From Bacteroidales bacterium (GTDB lineage Bacteria; Bacteroidota; Bacteroidia; Bacteroidales; ML635J-15), in the NCBI GenBank assembly GCA_023228725.1, contig JALOAQ010000101.1, forward strand, positions 1-10,146: a stretch of DNA of 10,146 bases. The letters are read 5' to 3'. The position numbers and the translations under genes were made by a program. Numbering within the stretch: the first letter of the stretch is position 1; the number at the start of each line of letters is the position of its first letter. Below, piece after piece: positions 1-6,231 of the stretch. The notes under the pieces are model-generated. The model saw nothing but the letters and a program-made list of their open reading frames with translations, had not been told where the DNA came from and made no database searches.

Positions 1-2250
1 CACAAACCCTCCAGTATAAACTCCTTCTTCTGTTTTTACATAAATAAGATACTGACCTGTTGTTAAATCATGAGTTGTTATTGTAAAACTGTTTGCAGAG
101 TTTATCTTGTCAAATTTAATTAGTTTTCCTTGTAAGTTGTAAATGCTATAGGATTCAATTTTTTGATTATCAGATAGTTGGACGGTTATGTAAGAATTTG
201 AAGGAACAGGATATAGACTTAAAACACTTGCTATTTTCTGTTCTAATAAGTTACAAATATCTATAGTAATAACTATTGTATCAACACCAGTACAATTATT
301 ATCAGTAAGTGTTACATAAACATTTTCTGTTCCTATATTAGTAAATGTAAATTCTTCAGAACTTGTAACAGAGCCAGTGCTCCACTCGTAAGTATTATAA
401 CCAGAGTTTGCTTCAAGTACATAAGTTTGGTCTTTGCAAAAAACAGTATCATTAATACCTGTTGTAAGTTGAGGATATACTGTAGCATGAAGATTTACGA
501 CACTATCAACATCAGGATTAGAAGATTCTAAAATAAACTGATATTCTCCACTTTCGGTTAAAATACTTCCATTATACTCATCTCCATAACAAAATGTAGC
601 AGTTTCATTAACAATTATTGGACATGGATTTCCATATTTTGCAATAAACATTTTAAAACCTTCTCCATAAATATAATGATCGCCAAAAGTAAGACCATAA
701 TCATAAGTGCCTGTAGTGATAATTTCTCCAAAACTATTTACACGTGTGTCGTAACCTAGCAAATTATAAGTGTTGGGAGCGCAGGTACTAGGAATATTTA
801 ATGACCAAGTTGGATTACCATTTGTATCCCATGAACATAACGCAAAACCTTCAGTGCCTACATCTGTTTCATAAACTTCACTTCCGTGCCAAAATTTAGT
901 ATTCCACCTTACACTACAATAAAGATTATTTTCATATAAATCAGCACTACTTAAAAACCCTGCTTCGGCATTAGGAATTCTAACCCAATAGTAATTACCC
1001 TCAGTATCATATTTTGCTATAAATCCTGTTAATGAAGATGCAAAATCTATTTCATTATTGAATATAGTATCATTTGTTCCAAATATTGTTCCTATTCCTG
1101 GTATCAACTCTATAACAGGAGTAGCTACTCCTGTTATAAATAAGCTACCAGTATTTTCATCTAAAAGCACAGACTCAAACATAGAATTACTACCATAATC
1201 ATTTGTTACAAGTTGTTTCGTTTGTCTTACCCATACTGATTCACCATTATTATCTAATTTTAAAATAAAACCCACACTATAATCATTTTTATATGTTTCT
1301 ATCAGATTATTATTTCCCAAATCAGTATAAATTGGATATTGTGGCACGCTTGCAGTATCATTTGTTTGAATATATCCAGTTAAATAAATATTATTGTTTA
1401 TATCAACTTGAGCATCTAGGAATTCCATTCCAATCCCAAAAATATCATGATTGCTAACATCTTGAACAATTGATTTATACCATAAAAAATTAAAATCTGA
1501 ATCAAATTTAATAATATAGTATGGAGCTTGTTTAACTAATGGTGTTATTGTGTCTGATACAGTATTATTATTATGAAATAATATAGCTTGGTCAGCTCGT
1601 ATTCGCGTAAAGAAATAGAAATTACCTTCATTATCTATAATAAAAGGTCTTTGATTGGCAGGATTATTCCATAGGTTAGAATTAGATGTCATGTGTGTAG
1701 TTATAGTACGAAGATAAAATATATTATAATCAACAATATTTCCAGCCAAATCCATTTTTATCAAATATGTATATCTATGAAATGGGAGCCAAGGAAATTC
1801 ACAATCATTATAATTATTATATAATATTGAGCCAATAACCAAAGTGTCTAAAAACCAAGTTTTATAAAAATTATCTATTCTTACTGTACCAGTTAAGTAA
1901 AGAAAATCATCTTTCATAATCATATAGTCTGCTTGATTATGATTTTGTTCTGAGTGTGCAATTGCTTTTAGCCAATCTACTTCTCCATTACAATCAAATT
2001 TTGCTATAAATGTACCTCTTGTATCATCTATAAAATATGGTAAAGTACTATCTGCTAATTGCATAAGATTTCCATAAGTACCATATAAATATGAATTTCC
2101 ATCTGAGTCAACAATTAAATTGTGTGGTCGGTTATTTGGATAATCTATAGCTCCATGCTGTCCTCCAAATGATTTTGCAAATTGCCAAGATTGTGAAAAA
2201 CAACTAGTTGCAATTAGCAATAGCACTAATATATTAAGTGTTTTTTTCAT
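1..2250 (-). CDS. T9SS-exported SBBP beta-propeller-like surface protein (3' end missing)
   Basis: The frame is open from the ATG at 2250 down to base 1, giving 750 codons with no stop, so the C-terminus lies just outside the window. Residues 1-20 form a signal peptide: MKK, a hydrophobic run, then CFSQ with likely cleavage before Gln20. Residues about 45-530 contain repeated motifs of the type 'D.dGN.YltG', for example near residues 47-60 (VDSDGNSYLYGTY), 285-295 (NNNIYLTGY), 370-378 (GSLFITGVA) and 507-522 (EIITTGTYDYG). These resemble SBBP beta-propeller repeats. Residues about 540-675 look like PKD/Ig-type beta-sandwich sequence, including NTYEWSTGS and a Cys-rich NNCTGVDTI stretch. From about residue 677 there is a type A T9SS sorting domain (LYPVPSN, SIYNLQGKL, LTTGQYLIYV, GGFV), so only a few residues are probably missing. 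The protein is expected to be secreted and anchored to, or released from, the cell surface. Its ligand or enzymatic role is unknown. It starts 7 nt after the stop of the small upstream gene and is probably cotranscribed with it. Confidence 0.85.
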   Translation of the reverse strand, partial: MKKTLNILVLLLIATSCFSQSWQFAKSFGGQHGAIDYPNNRPHNLIVDSDGNSYLYGTYGNLMQLADSTLPYFIDDTRGTFIAKFDCNGEVDWLKAIAHSEQNHNQADYMIMKDDFLYLTGTVRIDNFYKTWFLDTLVIGSILYNNYNDCEFPWLPFHRYTYLIKMDLAGNIVDYNIFYLRTITTHMTSNSNLWNNPANQRPFIIDNEGNFYFFTRIRADQAILFHNNNTVSDTITPLVKQAPYYIIKFDSDFNFLWYKSIVQDVSNHDIFGIGMEFLDAQVDINNNIYLTGYIQTNDTASVPQYPIYTDLGNNNLIETYKNDYSVGFILKLDNNGESVWVRQTKQLVTNDYGSNSMFESVLLDENTGSLFITGVATPVIELIPGIGTIFGTNDTIFNNEIDFASSLTGFIAKYDTEGNYYWVRIPNAEAGFLSSADLYENNLYCSVRWNTKFWHGSEVYETDVGTEGFALCSWDTNGNPTWSLNIPSTCAPNTYNLLGYDTRVNSFGEIITTGTYDYGLTFGDHYIYGEGFKMFIAKYGNPCPIIVNETATFCYGDEYNGSILTESGEYQFILESSNPDVDSVVNLHATVYPQLTTGINDTVFCKDQTYVLEANSGYNTYEWSTGSVTSSEEFTFTNIGTENVYVTLTDNNCTGVDTIVITIDICNLLEQKIASVLSLYPVPSNSYITVQLSDNQKIESYSIYNLQGKLIKFDKINSANSFTITTHDLTTGQYLIYVKTEEGVYTGGFV

Positions 2251-2257
2251 AGTAATA

Positions 2258-2602
2258 TTATTGTTTTATTAGTTTTAAATATTGAACTTTATTCTGAGAA
2301 TTTATTATTTTAACAATATATTGTCCAGAGATTAGTTTATCAATATTAATTTCTTTTTTATCTGTAGTAATAATTATTTTACCCATTAAATCCATTATAC
2401 TTACTGATATTAAATCTTCATCTGCACCTGCTGATTCATCATGTAAGTAATTGGGGCTTAAAGGATTTTTATATGTCGTCAGTAAGCATTCAGAACTAAA
2501 ATCACTTCTGATGTAAAAATCGCATTGTTCGTAGGTTTGCGAGAACAAACCAGAAACCATGAACAATAAGAACAAACCGAGGGAAGTAACTTTTTTTTTC
2601 AT
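2258..2602 (-). CDS. Very small T9SS cargo: signal peptide plus sorting domain
   Basis: This is a 114-residue protein starting at MKKKVTSLG. The ATG at 2602 is preferred because it gives a standard signal peptide (residues 1-22, ending GLFSQ). ATGs at 2617 and 2641 would add a charged and aromatic extension in front of it. Mature residues 23-45 hold only two Cys (C27, C39) and no recognisable domain. Residues about 46-114 resemble a type A T9SS C-terminal domain: NPLSPNYL in place of the usual YPNP strand, then SVSIMDLMGKIII, INIDKLISGQYIVKI and a final LKLIKQ. The passenger is therefore only about 23 residues, far smaller than usual T9SS cargo. It may be a peptide carrier, a partner of the large cargo encoded 7 nt downstream, or a decayed remnant of a larger cargo gene. 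The function is not known. Confidence 0.75.
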   Translation of the reverse strand: MKKKVTSLGLFLLFMVSGLFSQTYEQCDFYIRSDFSSECLLTTYKNPLSPNYLHDESAGADEDLISVSIMDLMGKIIITTDKKEINIDKLISGQYIVKIINSQNKVQYLKLIKQ

Positions 2603-2852
2603 AATAGTAATTTTCATAAAAATAAATGAATAATGTAGCATCGTTCAACACCTAATCAAATTAATATACGTTTATTTTTATATTAGGTTGCATAAAATAC
2701 TAACTAATTTTTAAAATATATTTAGACTGAATAAAGATTGATTATAAGTTAGTTTGGAACCCTTTATTTTAGGGAGATAGCATTTTGTTTTACTTATAGT
2801 AATTAAAAAACTTTTACGCAAGAACAAATTTCATATTCTTTTAAATAGAATT
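2603..2852. other. Intergenic spacer between dapA and the T9SS pair
   Basis: This is a very AT-rich 250-bp gap with no supportable gene. It should hold the end of the dapA transcript and the promoter of the T9SS gene pair, both read on the minus strand. At 2657-2664 the minus strand reads TTAATTTG, one base off the Bacteroidota -7 consensus TAnnTTTG, which would give a leader of roughly 45-50 nt, but no good -33 TTTG partner is visible. A short CCCT/AGGG inverted repeat at 2760-2774 has only a 4-bp stem and is too weak to call a terminator. Confidence 0.4.
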
Positions 2853-3731
2853 TTAATATCTCAACAAATCATTTTTAATCTTTTCGCTAAGTTTTTGACT
2901 TGCCGGAACCATAGGTAGTCTAAATTCATTTTTCATTTTGCCTTGTTGAGACAAATATTCTTTTACGCCACAAGGATTTCCTTCTGCAAACATATTTGAA
3001 ATAGAATCAAGAAGTTTGTAATGAATAGTTTTAGCGTTTTCAAAATCTTTGTTTAAAGCTAATTTTACCAATTGTGCCATTTCTTTAGGAAACGCGTTTG
3101 CGGCAACAGAAATAACGCCTTCTCCACCAACTGCAATTAAAGGAAGTGTAAGCCCGTCATCTCCTGAAATAACTGTGAAATCTACAGGTTTTTTTTGTAT
3201 TATTTGCATCATTTGTTCTATAGAACCAGAGGCTTCTTTTATAGCAGTAATATTTTCAAATTCCTTAGCTAATCTAATAACAGTTTCGGGAAGAATGTTT
3301 ACACTAGTTCTACCCGGCACATTGTATAAAATTAATTGTATAGGGCAAATGTTTGCAATTGCAGCAAAATGCTGATATAAACCTTCTTGATTTGGTTTGT
3401 TATAATATGGAGCAACGCATAAAATTCCATCAACAGCATCAAGATTTGTGGATTTTATACGATTAATTACGTCCAATGTGTTGTTGCCACCAATTCCATA
3501 CATAATTGGAACACGCGAATCAATTTCTTTTTTCGCAAATTCTAAAATTTCTTGTTTTTCCTCTTCTGAGATTGTTGCAGATTCTGCTGTAGTACCCATT
3601 ACAAGCAAATAATCAACTCCGCCTGCGATTAAATCATTAATTAACTTTGCAAATGCCGGAAAATCTATTTGTTTGTCTTCTGTAAAAGGAGTAACCATGG
3701 CTACGCCTGTTCCTATAAAATTTGTTTTCAT
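2853..3731 (-). CDS. dapA: 4-hydroxy-tetrahydrodipicolinate synthase
   Basis: DapA condenses pyruvate with L-aspartate-4-semialdehyde to 4-hydroxy-tetrahydrodipicolinate, the first committed step of the lysine and meso-diaminopimelate branch, in the cytoplasm. The 292-residue length is normal for the family and the whole (beta/alpha)8 barrel is present. Visible active-site elements are the GTTAES loop (Thr47/Thr48), Tyr110 in APYYNKP, Tyr136 and Arg141 in LYNVPGRT, and the Schiff-base Lys165 in IKEASG. ISGDDG near residue 188 and the GGEGVISV strand near 202 also fit. Ala49 in GTTAE, where many proteobacterial enzymes have Gly, is as I recall it from Bacteroidota homologues. It starts 6 nt after the stop of the DUF6913-like gene and is probably cotranscribed with it. 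No lysine riboswitch or hairpin is seen before the start, and there is no room for one. Confidence 0.97.
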   Translation of the reverse strand: MKTNFIGTGVAMVTPFTEDKQIDFPAFAKLINDLIAGGVDYLLVMGTTAESATISEEEKQEILEFAKKEIDSRVPIMYGIGGNNTLDVINRIKSTNLDAVDGILCVAPYYNKPNQEGLYQHFAAIANICPIQLILYNVPGRTSVNILPETVIRLAKEFENITAIKEASGSIEQMMQIIQKKPVDFTVISGDDGLTLPLIAVGGEGVISVAANAFPKEMAQLVKLALNKDFENAKTIHYKLLDSISNMFAEGNPCGVKEYLSQQGKMKNEFRLPMVPASQKLSEKIKNDLLRY

Positions 3732-3737
3732 AATATT

Positions 3738-4352
3738 TTAGTTATTTATCATTTTTAAATAATATTCAGTTTGTTTTATTAATTCTTCAAGCAAATTTTC
3801 TGAATTTTTATCTATATTTATCATTAAATCGTAATAATTTGGTTCAGTTTCACTATAAAGGCCTGTTTTAAACATTGCTTGTGATTCAGCTAAAATAAAA
3901 CGGTTTGGCAAATGCTCTATAATATTAAAATCAATTAAAATATCAAATTTTTGATTACAAAACTCATTTATTACTTCTAATTTTGGTTTAAAGAATTTGT
4001 CCAAATCATTTTTTGAATAAAATTGAAATTCCAGAGGTCTTAAATGATGTTCTGAAAGTTCTGTAGAATTTACAAAACCTAAACTTTCCAGTTTATTAAT
4101 TTTAGTTTTTAACTTTTCAATAAAGGCTTTAACTTTTTCAAAATCTTCATTTTCTGTAGCATCATAAATTATTCCTACAGACTCAGCTTTGTAAAGATTT
4201 CGGGCAATTGCATTTGTTTCCGGTCGTCTTACAGTTTTTCTAAGTTTTCTTAGACCAATTTTATATTTTAATTTTTCAATAAATTTCACAAAATATTTTT
4301 CAGCAAATTTAATAAATATAAGAATATTAAAAAGTTTTTTGTAATTTTGCAT
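3738..4352 (-). CDS. DUF6913-like conserved protein upstream of dapA
   Basis: This encodes a basic, soluble, Bacteroidota-type protein of unknown function, up to 204 residues. The body (VGIIYDAT near residue 59, FYSKNDLDKFFKPK near 112, FDILIDFN near 137, MFKTGLYSETEPNYYDLMINI near 160-180, and a C-terminal helix) matches what I recall of DUF6913. Members of that family commonly sit next to dapA. I identify it from memory of the pattern, not a search. The start is uncertain. ATG 4352 gives an unusual N-terminal stretch (MQNYKKLFNILIFIKF) and its first codons coincide with a perfect -7 promoter box for rnpB on the other strand. A GTG at 4289 (residue 22, VKFIEKLKYK) would begin the protein just before the conserved basic segment. 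It lies about 15 nt downstream of a minus-strand -7 box, TAAATTTG (4304-4311). I list the longer form but consider the shorter one plausible. Confidence 0.7.
   Translation of the reverse strand: MQNYKKLFNILIFIKFAEKYFVKFIEKLKYKIGLRKLRKTVRRPETNAIARNLYKAESVGIIYDATENEDFEKVKAFIEKLKTKINKLESLGFVNSTELSEHHLRPLEFQFYSKNDLDKFFKPKLEVINEFCNQKFDILIDFNIIEHLPNRFILAESQAMFKTGLYSETEPNYYDLMINIDKNSENLLEELIKQTEYYLKMINN
4304..4311 (-). promoter_or_regulatory. Candidate -7 box for a shortened DUF6913-dapA transcript
   Basis: The minus strand reads TAAATTTG, an exact match to the Bacteroidota -7 consensus TAnnTTTG. It lies inside the first codons of the long form of the DUF6913-like gene. If used, transcription would begin near 4297, with GTG 4289 as the nearest plausible start. 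No clear -33 TTTG is seen 19-21 bp upstream, and such boxes arise by chance in AT-rich DNA. Confidence 0.3.
4342..4349 (+). promoter_or_regulatory. -7 box of the rnpB promoter
   Basis: TAATTTTG is an exact match to TAnnTTTG and ends 8 nt before the predicted 5' end of RNase P RNA at 4357, the spacing expected for a -7 element. A -33 TTTG is not obvious in the AT-rich DNA upstream. The box overlaps the ATG region (4350-4352) of the divergent gene on the opposite strand. Confidence 0.6.
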
Positions 4353-4356
4353 TAAT

Positions 4357-4685
4357 AAGTAGGCAGGTCTGTCGCTTCGCTATTTTTAGCGGGGAGGAAA
4401 GTCCGGACAACATAGGGTGCTGCACTCTTGAAATAAGAGATGTCCGCGAGGGCATGAAGGCAAAGAAGAAAATAACCGCCCAAGTTTATCTTGTGGTAAG
4501 GCTGAGAAGGTGGGGTAAGAGCCCACCAGTAATAATGGCAACATTATTAGCTGTTTGCCCTGCAGGTTGCAAGATCATGTATATCGGCGTTTTAAAGTTA
4601 CCCGCTTGAGCCGAGGGGTAGATCGCTTAGATAAATGACAGACAATATGCGTGCATATTACAGAATCCGGCTTATATGCCTACTT
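4357..4685 (+). ncRNA. rnpB: RNase P RNA, bacterial class A
   Basis: This is the catalytic RNA of ribonuclease P, which removes 5' leaders from tRNA precursors together with the RnpA protein. Both halves of the universal core are present: GAGGAAAGTCCGGAC at 4394-4408 (P4 5' strand) and ACAGAATCCGGCTTA at 4660-4674 (P4 3' strand). The ends pair to form P1: AAGTAGGCA at 4357-4365 with TGCCTACTT at 4677-4685. Between them lie GTAAGGCTGAGAAGGTG, GGTAAGAGCCCACCAG (P11/P12 region, near 4496-4530) and GCTTGAGCC (near 4602), followed by GATAAATGACAG, all typical of type A RNAs. The length, about 329 nt, is normal for Bacteroidota. No Rho-independent terminator follows, so the mature 3' end is probably made by processing. 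Ends are set from the P1 helix and may be off by a few bases. Confidence 0.96.
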
Positions 4686-4705
4686 ATGTTTTTAAAATTA
4701 AAATT

Positions 4706-5035
4706 ATGAAAAATAATTGGAAAAAACGTGAAGGTGTAGTTTATTCAACTAATTCAGATTTTGCTTATAAAACTAATGAACAAGAAGAGCCTGAAACATT
4801 GCCAATAGAAAAGCAAAAGTTAAAAATTTCTTTAGATAGAAAACAAAGAAAGGGGAAAACTGTGGTTTTAATAAGTGGTTTTGTTGGTAAAAACGAAGAT
4901 TTACTTGATTTAGCCAAAGAATTAAAAAATAAATGCGGAACAGGAGGCTCTGCTAAAGATGGAGAAATAATTATTCAAGGCGAAATGATTGTAAAAGTAA
5001 AAGAAATTTTGAAAAACAAAGGCTTTAAAGTTTAA
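4706..5035 (+). CDS. SUI1/eIF1-like translation factor (YciH family)
   Basis: This 109-residue cytoplasmic protein has a SUI1/eIF1 domain in residues about 35-109. The hallmark is the C-terminal signature GTGGSAKDGEIIIQGE (residues 78-93), preceded by an amphipathic helix (EDLLDLAKELKNKC). Residues 1-34 are a polar, probably flexible tail starting MKNNWKKREG. Bacterial YciH proteins bind the ribosome and are thought to tune start-site fidelity, but their physiological role is poorly defined. ATG 4706 is chosen because an in-frame ATG at 4676 lies inside the last helix of RNase P RNA. The start is only 20 nt after rnpB, with no convincing separate promoter, so it may be read from the rnpB promoter and released by processing of the RNase P precursor. 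Confidence 0.92.
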   Translation: MKNNWKKREGVVYSTNSDFAYKTNEQEEPETLPIEKQKLKISLDRKQRKGKTVVLISGFVGKNEDLLDLAKELKNKCGTGGSAKDGEIIIQGEMIVKVKEILKNKGFKV

Positions 5036-5069
5036 AAATTTCTTGTTATTTAGTTGGTTTTTTTCTGAA

Positions 5070-5084
5070 AACAATTAAATTGTT
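5070..5084. repeat. AT-rich palindrome upstream of the HNH-MC-ATPase operon
   Basis: AACAATT-A-AATTGTT is a perfect 7-bp inverted repeat around a single A. It lies 35 nt after the SUI1 stop and about 36 nt before the -7 box of the next operon. It could be an operator for the defence-like operon or a weak terminator for SUI1, though the stem is nearly all A/T. AACAATT recurs once at 5133-5139, just before the HNH start. Confidence 0.4.
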
Positions 5085-5119
5085 AATAAAAAATTAGGCT
5101 AAAATTCAAAATAAATTTG

Positions 5120-5127
5120 TATTTTTG
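5120..5127 (+). promoter_or_regulatory. Candidate -7 box for the three-gene operon
   Basis: TATTTTTG exactly fits TAnnTTTG and lies 21 nt before the ATG of the HNH gene, giving a short leader. A weak TTAG about 22 bp upstream is the only candidate -33 element. It also contains the TTG (5125) that could be misread as an earlier start codon. The ATG at 5149 is the better start. Confidence 0.5.
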
Positions 5128-5148
5128 CAGGAAACAATTGGATTAACA

Positions 5149-5994
5149 ATGACAAAAAAAGAACCGAAAGATAAAGCAAGGCAATACAAACCGTCAACAG
5201 TAAGACGATTGGATATTCTTTCGGGAAATGAATGTGCTCATCCGGATTGTTCAAAAAAACTGATTGCTGAAGATGGAGTTTCAATAATTAGTAAAATTTG
5301 TCACATTGCTGCTGCGAGCAAAGAGGGACCTAGATTTGATGATAATATGACCGATGATGAAAGAAGGAGTTTCGATAATTTAATATTGCTTTGTGATGAA
5401 CATCACATTATGATAGATAATAAGGAAAATGAAGCTCAATACCCAACTTCTGTTTTAAAAGAATGGAAATGTTCTCACGAAAAAAAGATTTTAGAATTAC
5501 TTTCAAGTAAAAATTTATTATCAAAACACCCATTAGCTTTAAATAATGTAATTAATACAATTGGTTCAAAAATGGATGAAGTTTTAGATTTACCTGAAAC
5601 TAAAAATGCTCCAAATACAAGAACTAAAATTTCATTTAATAAGATTAAAAGATATGAATCGGTGATTAGGGAATTCGCTCCCTATCAAGTGAAACTTAAT
5701 AAGATTTATGAAGTAATTGAAAAAGAAGGTTCCACCAAAAAAGAATTAGTTTTACATAATATTAAGCGAATTTATATGAGTGTAAAATCGAAATATAAGG
5801 ATATTGAAGAAATTAGGAATAATGCTGATATTATTTTGGATAAAGTGATTGAAATTATATGGGATAATGTGGACAAAGCACCGAATAAGTTGGAAGAATT
5901 TGATCAAGAAACAATTGATTTCAGCTTGATGATAGTAATTGTTGATGCTTTTATGCGTTGTAATATTTTGGAAGAACCTCCTAAGCAGAAATAA
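5149..5994 (+). CDS. HNH endonuclease effector with helical C-terminal domain (ABC-3C type)
   Basis: This is a 281-residue predicted DNA-cutting enzyme. Residues about 15-115 form an HNH (beta-beta-alpha-metal) domain: a zinc-type pair C29/C34 (ECAHPDC), the likely general base H52 in KICHIAAAS, N77 in DNLILL, and C82/H85/H86 in LCDEHH. C29, C34, C82 and H85 would hold the structural zinc, while H52, N77 and H86 would form the active site. Residues about 140-281 are predicted helical and charged. They fit the C-terminal adaptor domain that ABC three-component effectors use to connect to the middle component. I infer this from position and composition, not a match I can verify. The start at ATG 5149 follows a -7 promoter box and lacks any Shine-Dalgarno. 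The next gene begins 3 nt after the stop. The expected role is as a toxic nuclease unleashed or directed by the ATPase, cutting invading or host DNA. A restriction-like enzyme without the partners is the alternative. Confidence 0.85.
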   Translation: MTKKEPKDKARQYKPSTVRRLDILSGNECAHPDCSKKLIAEDGVSIISKICHIAAASKEGPRFDDNMTDDERRSFDNLILLCDEHHIMIDNKENEAQYPTSVLKEWKCSHEKKILELLSSKNLLSKHPLALNNVINTIGSKMDEVLDLPETKNAPNTRTKISFNKIKRYESVIREFAPYQVKLNKIYEVIEKEGSTKKELVLHNIKRIYMSVKSKYKDIEEIRNNADIILDKVIEIIWDNVDKAPNKLEEFDQETIDFSLMIVIVDAFMRCNILEEPPKQK

Positions 5995-5997
5995 ATT

Positions 5998-6231
5998 ATG
6001 ATAATTGATAATAACATTAATCCGGAAAGAGATTTATATTATTTGGGTGGAATCTTAATAGATATTCTCCAAAAAAAGAAATATAAAGAAGTTGATTATA
6101 TGGATTTATATACCTTAATTAATAATGAAAAAGAAATTACCATCAATTTATATTCATTAACATTGGATTGGCTATTTGTTTTAGGAATAGTTGTTAAAGC
6201 TGAAAACGGAAAAATAAGAAAATGTTTTTAA
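5998..6231 (+). CDS. ABC-3C middle component-like small protein (MC6-like)
   Basis: This is a 77-residue acidic-to-neutral protein with no signal peptide. The layout is a short N-terminal segment with Pro9 and LYYLGGILIDIL (residues 13-24), a helix-turn region (DYMDLYTLINNEKE), then LYSLTLDWLFVLGIVV (residues 51-66) and a strand-like hairpin NGKIRKC. This fits the winged-helix fold of the small middle components in ABC three-component systems. The 'LDWLF.LG.V....GKI' ending recalls the MC6 group. It sits exactly where such a gene is expected, 3 nt after the effector and overlapping the ATPase gene by 10 nt (6222-6231), so expression is probably translationally coupled. The proposed role is to bridge the ATPase and nuclease. 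Without the context I would call it only a small winged-helix-like protein. Confidence 0.7.
   Translation: MIIDNNINPERDLYYLGGILIDILQKKKYKEVDYMDLYTLINNEKEITINLYSLTLDWLFVLGIVVKAENGKIRKCF

Noticed and set aside
2760..2774. CCCT/AGGG inverted repeat as a dapA terminator
   Set aside because: The stem is only 4 bp with a 7-nt loop and lies about 80 nt past the dapA stop; too weak.
3049..3375. 108-codon open frame on the plus strand
   Set aside because: It lies wholly opposite dapA, whose catalytic residues and full length are clear; the translation has no recognisable pattern.
4676..4705. Upstream ATG for the SUI1-like gene
   Set aside because: It falls inside the 3' strand of the RNase P P1 helix; ATG 4706 gives the expected protein start.
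5099..5284. 61-codon minus-strand frame that looks membrane-like
   Set aside because: It is antisense to the HNH gene start and its promoter; the hydrophobicity is a by-product of reading AT-rich coding DNA backwards.
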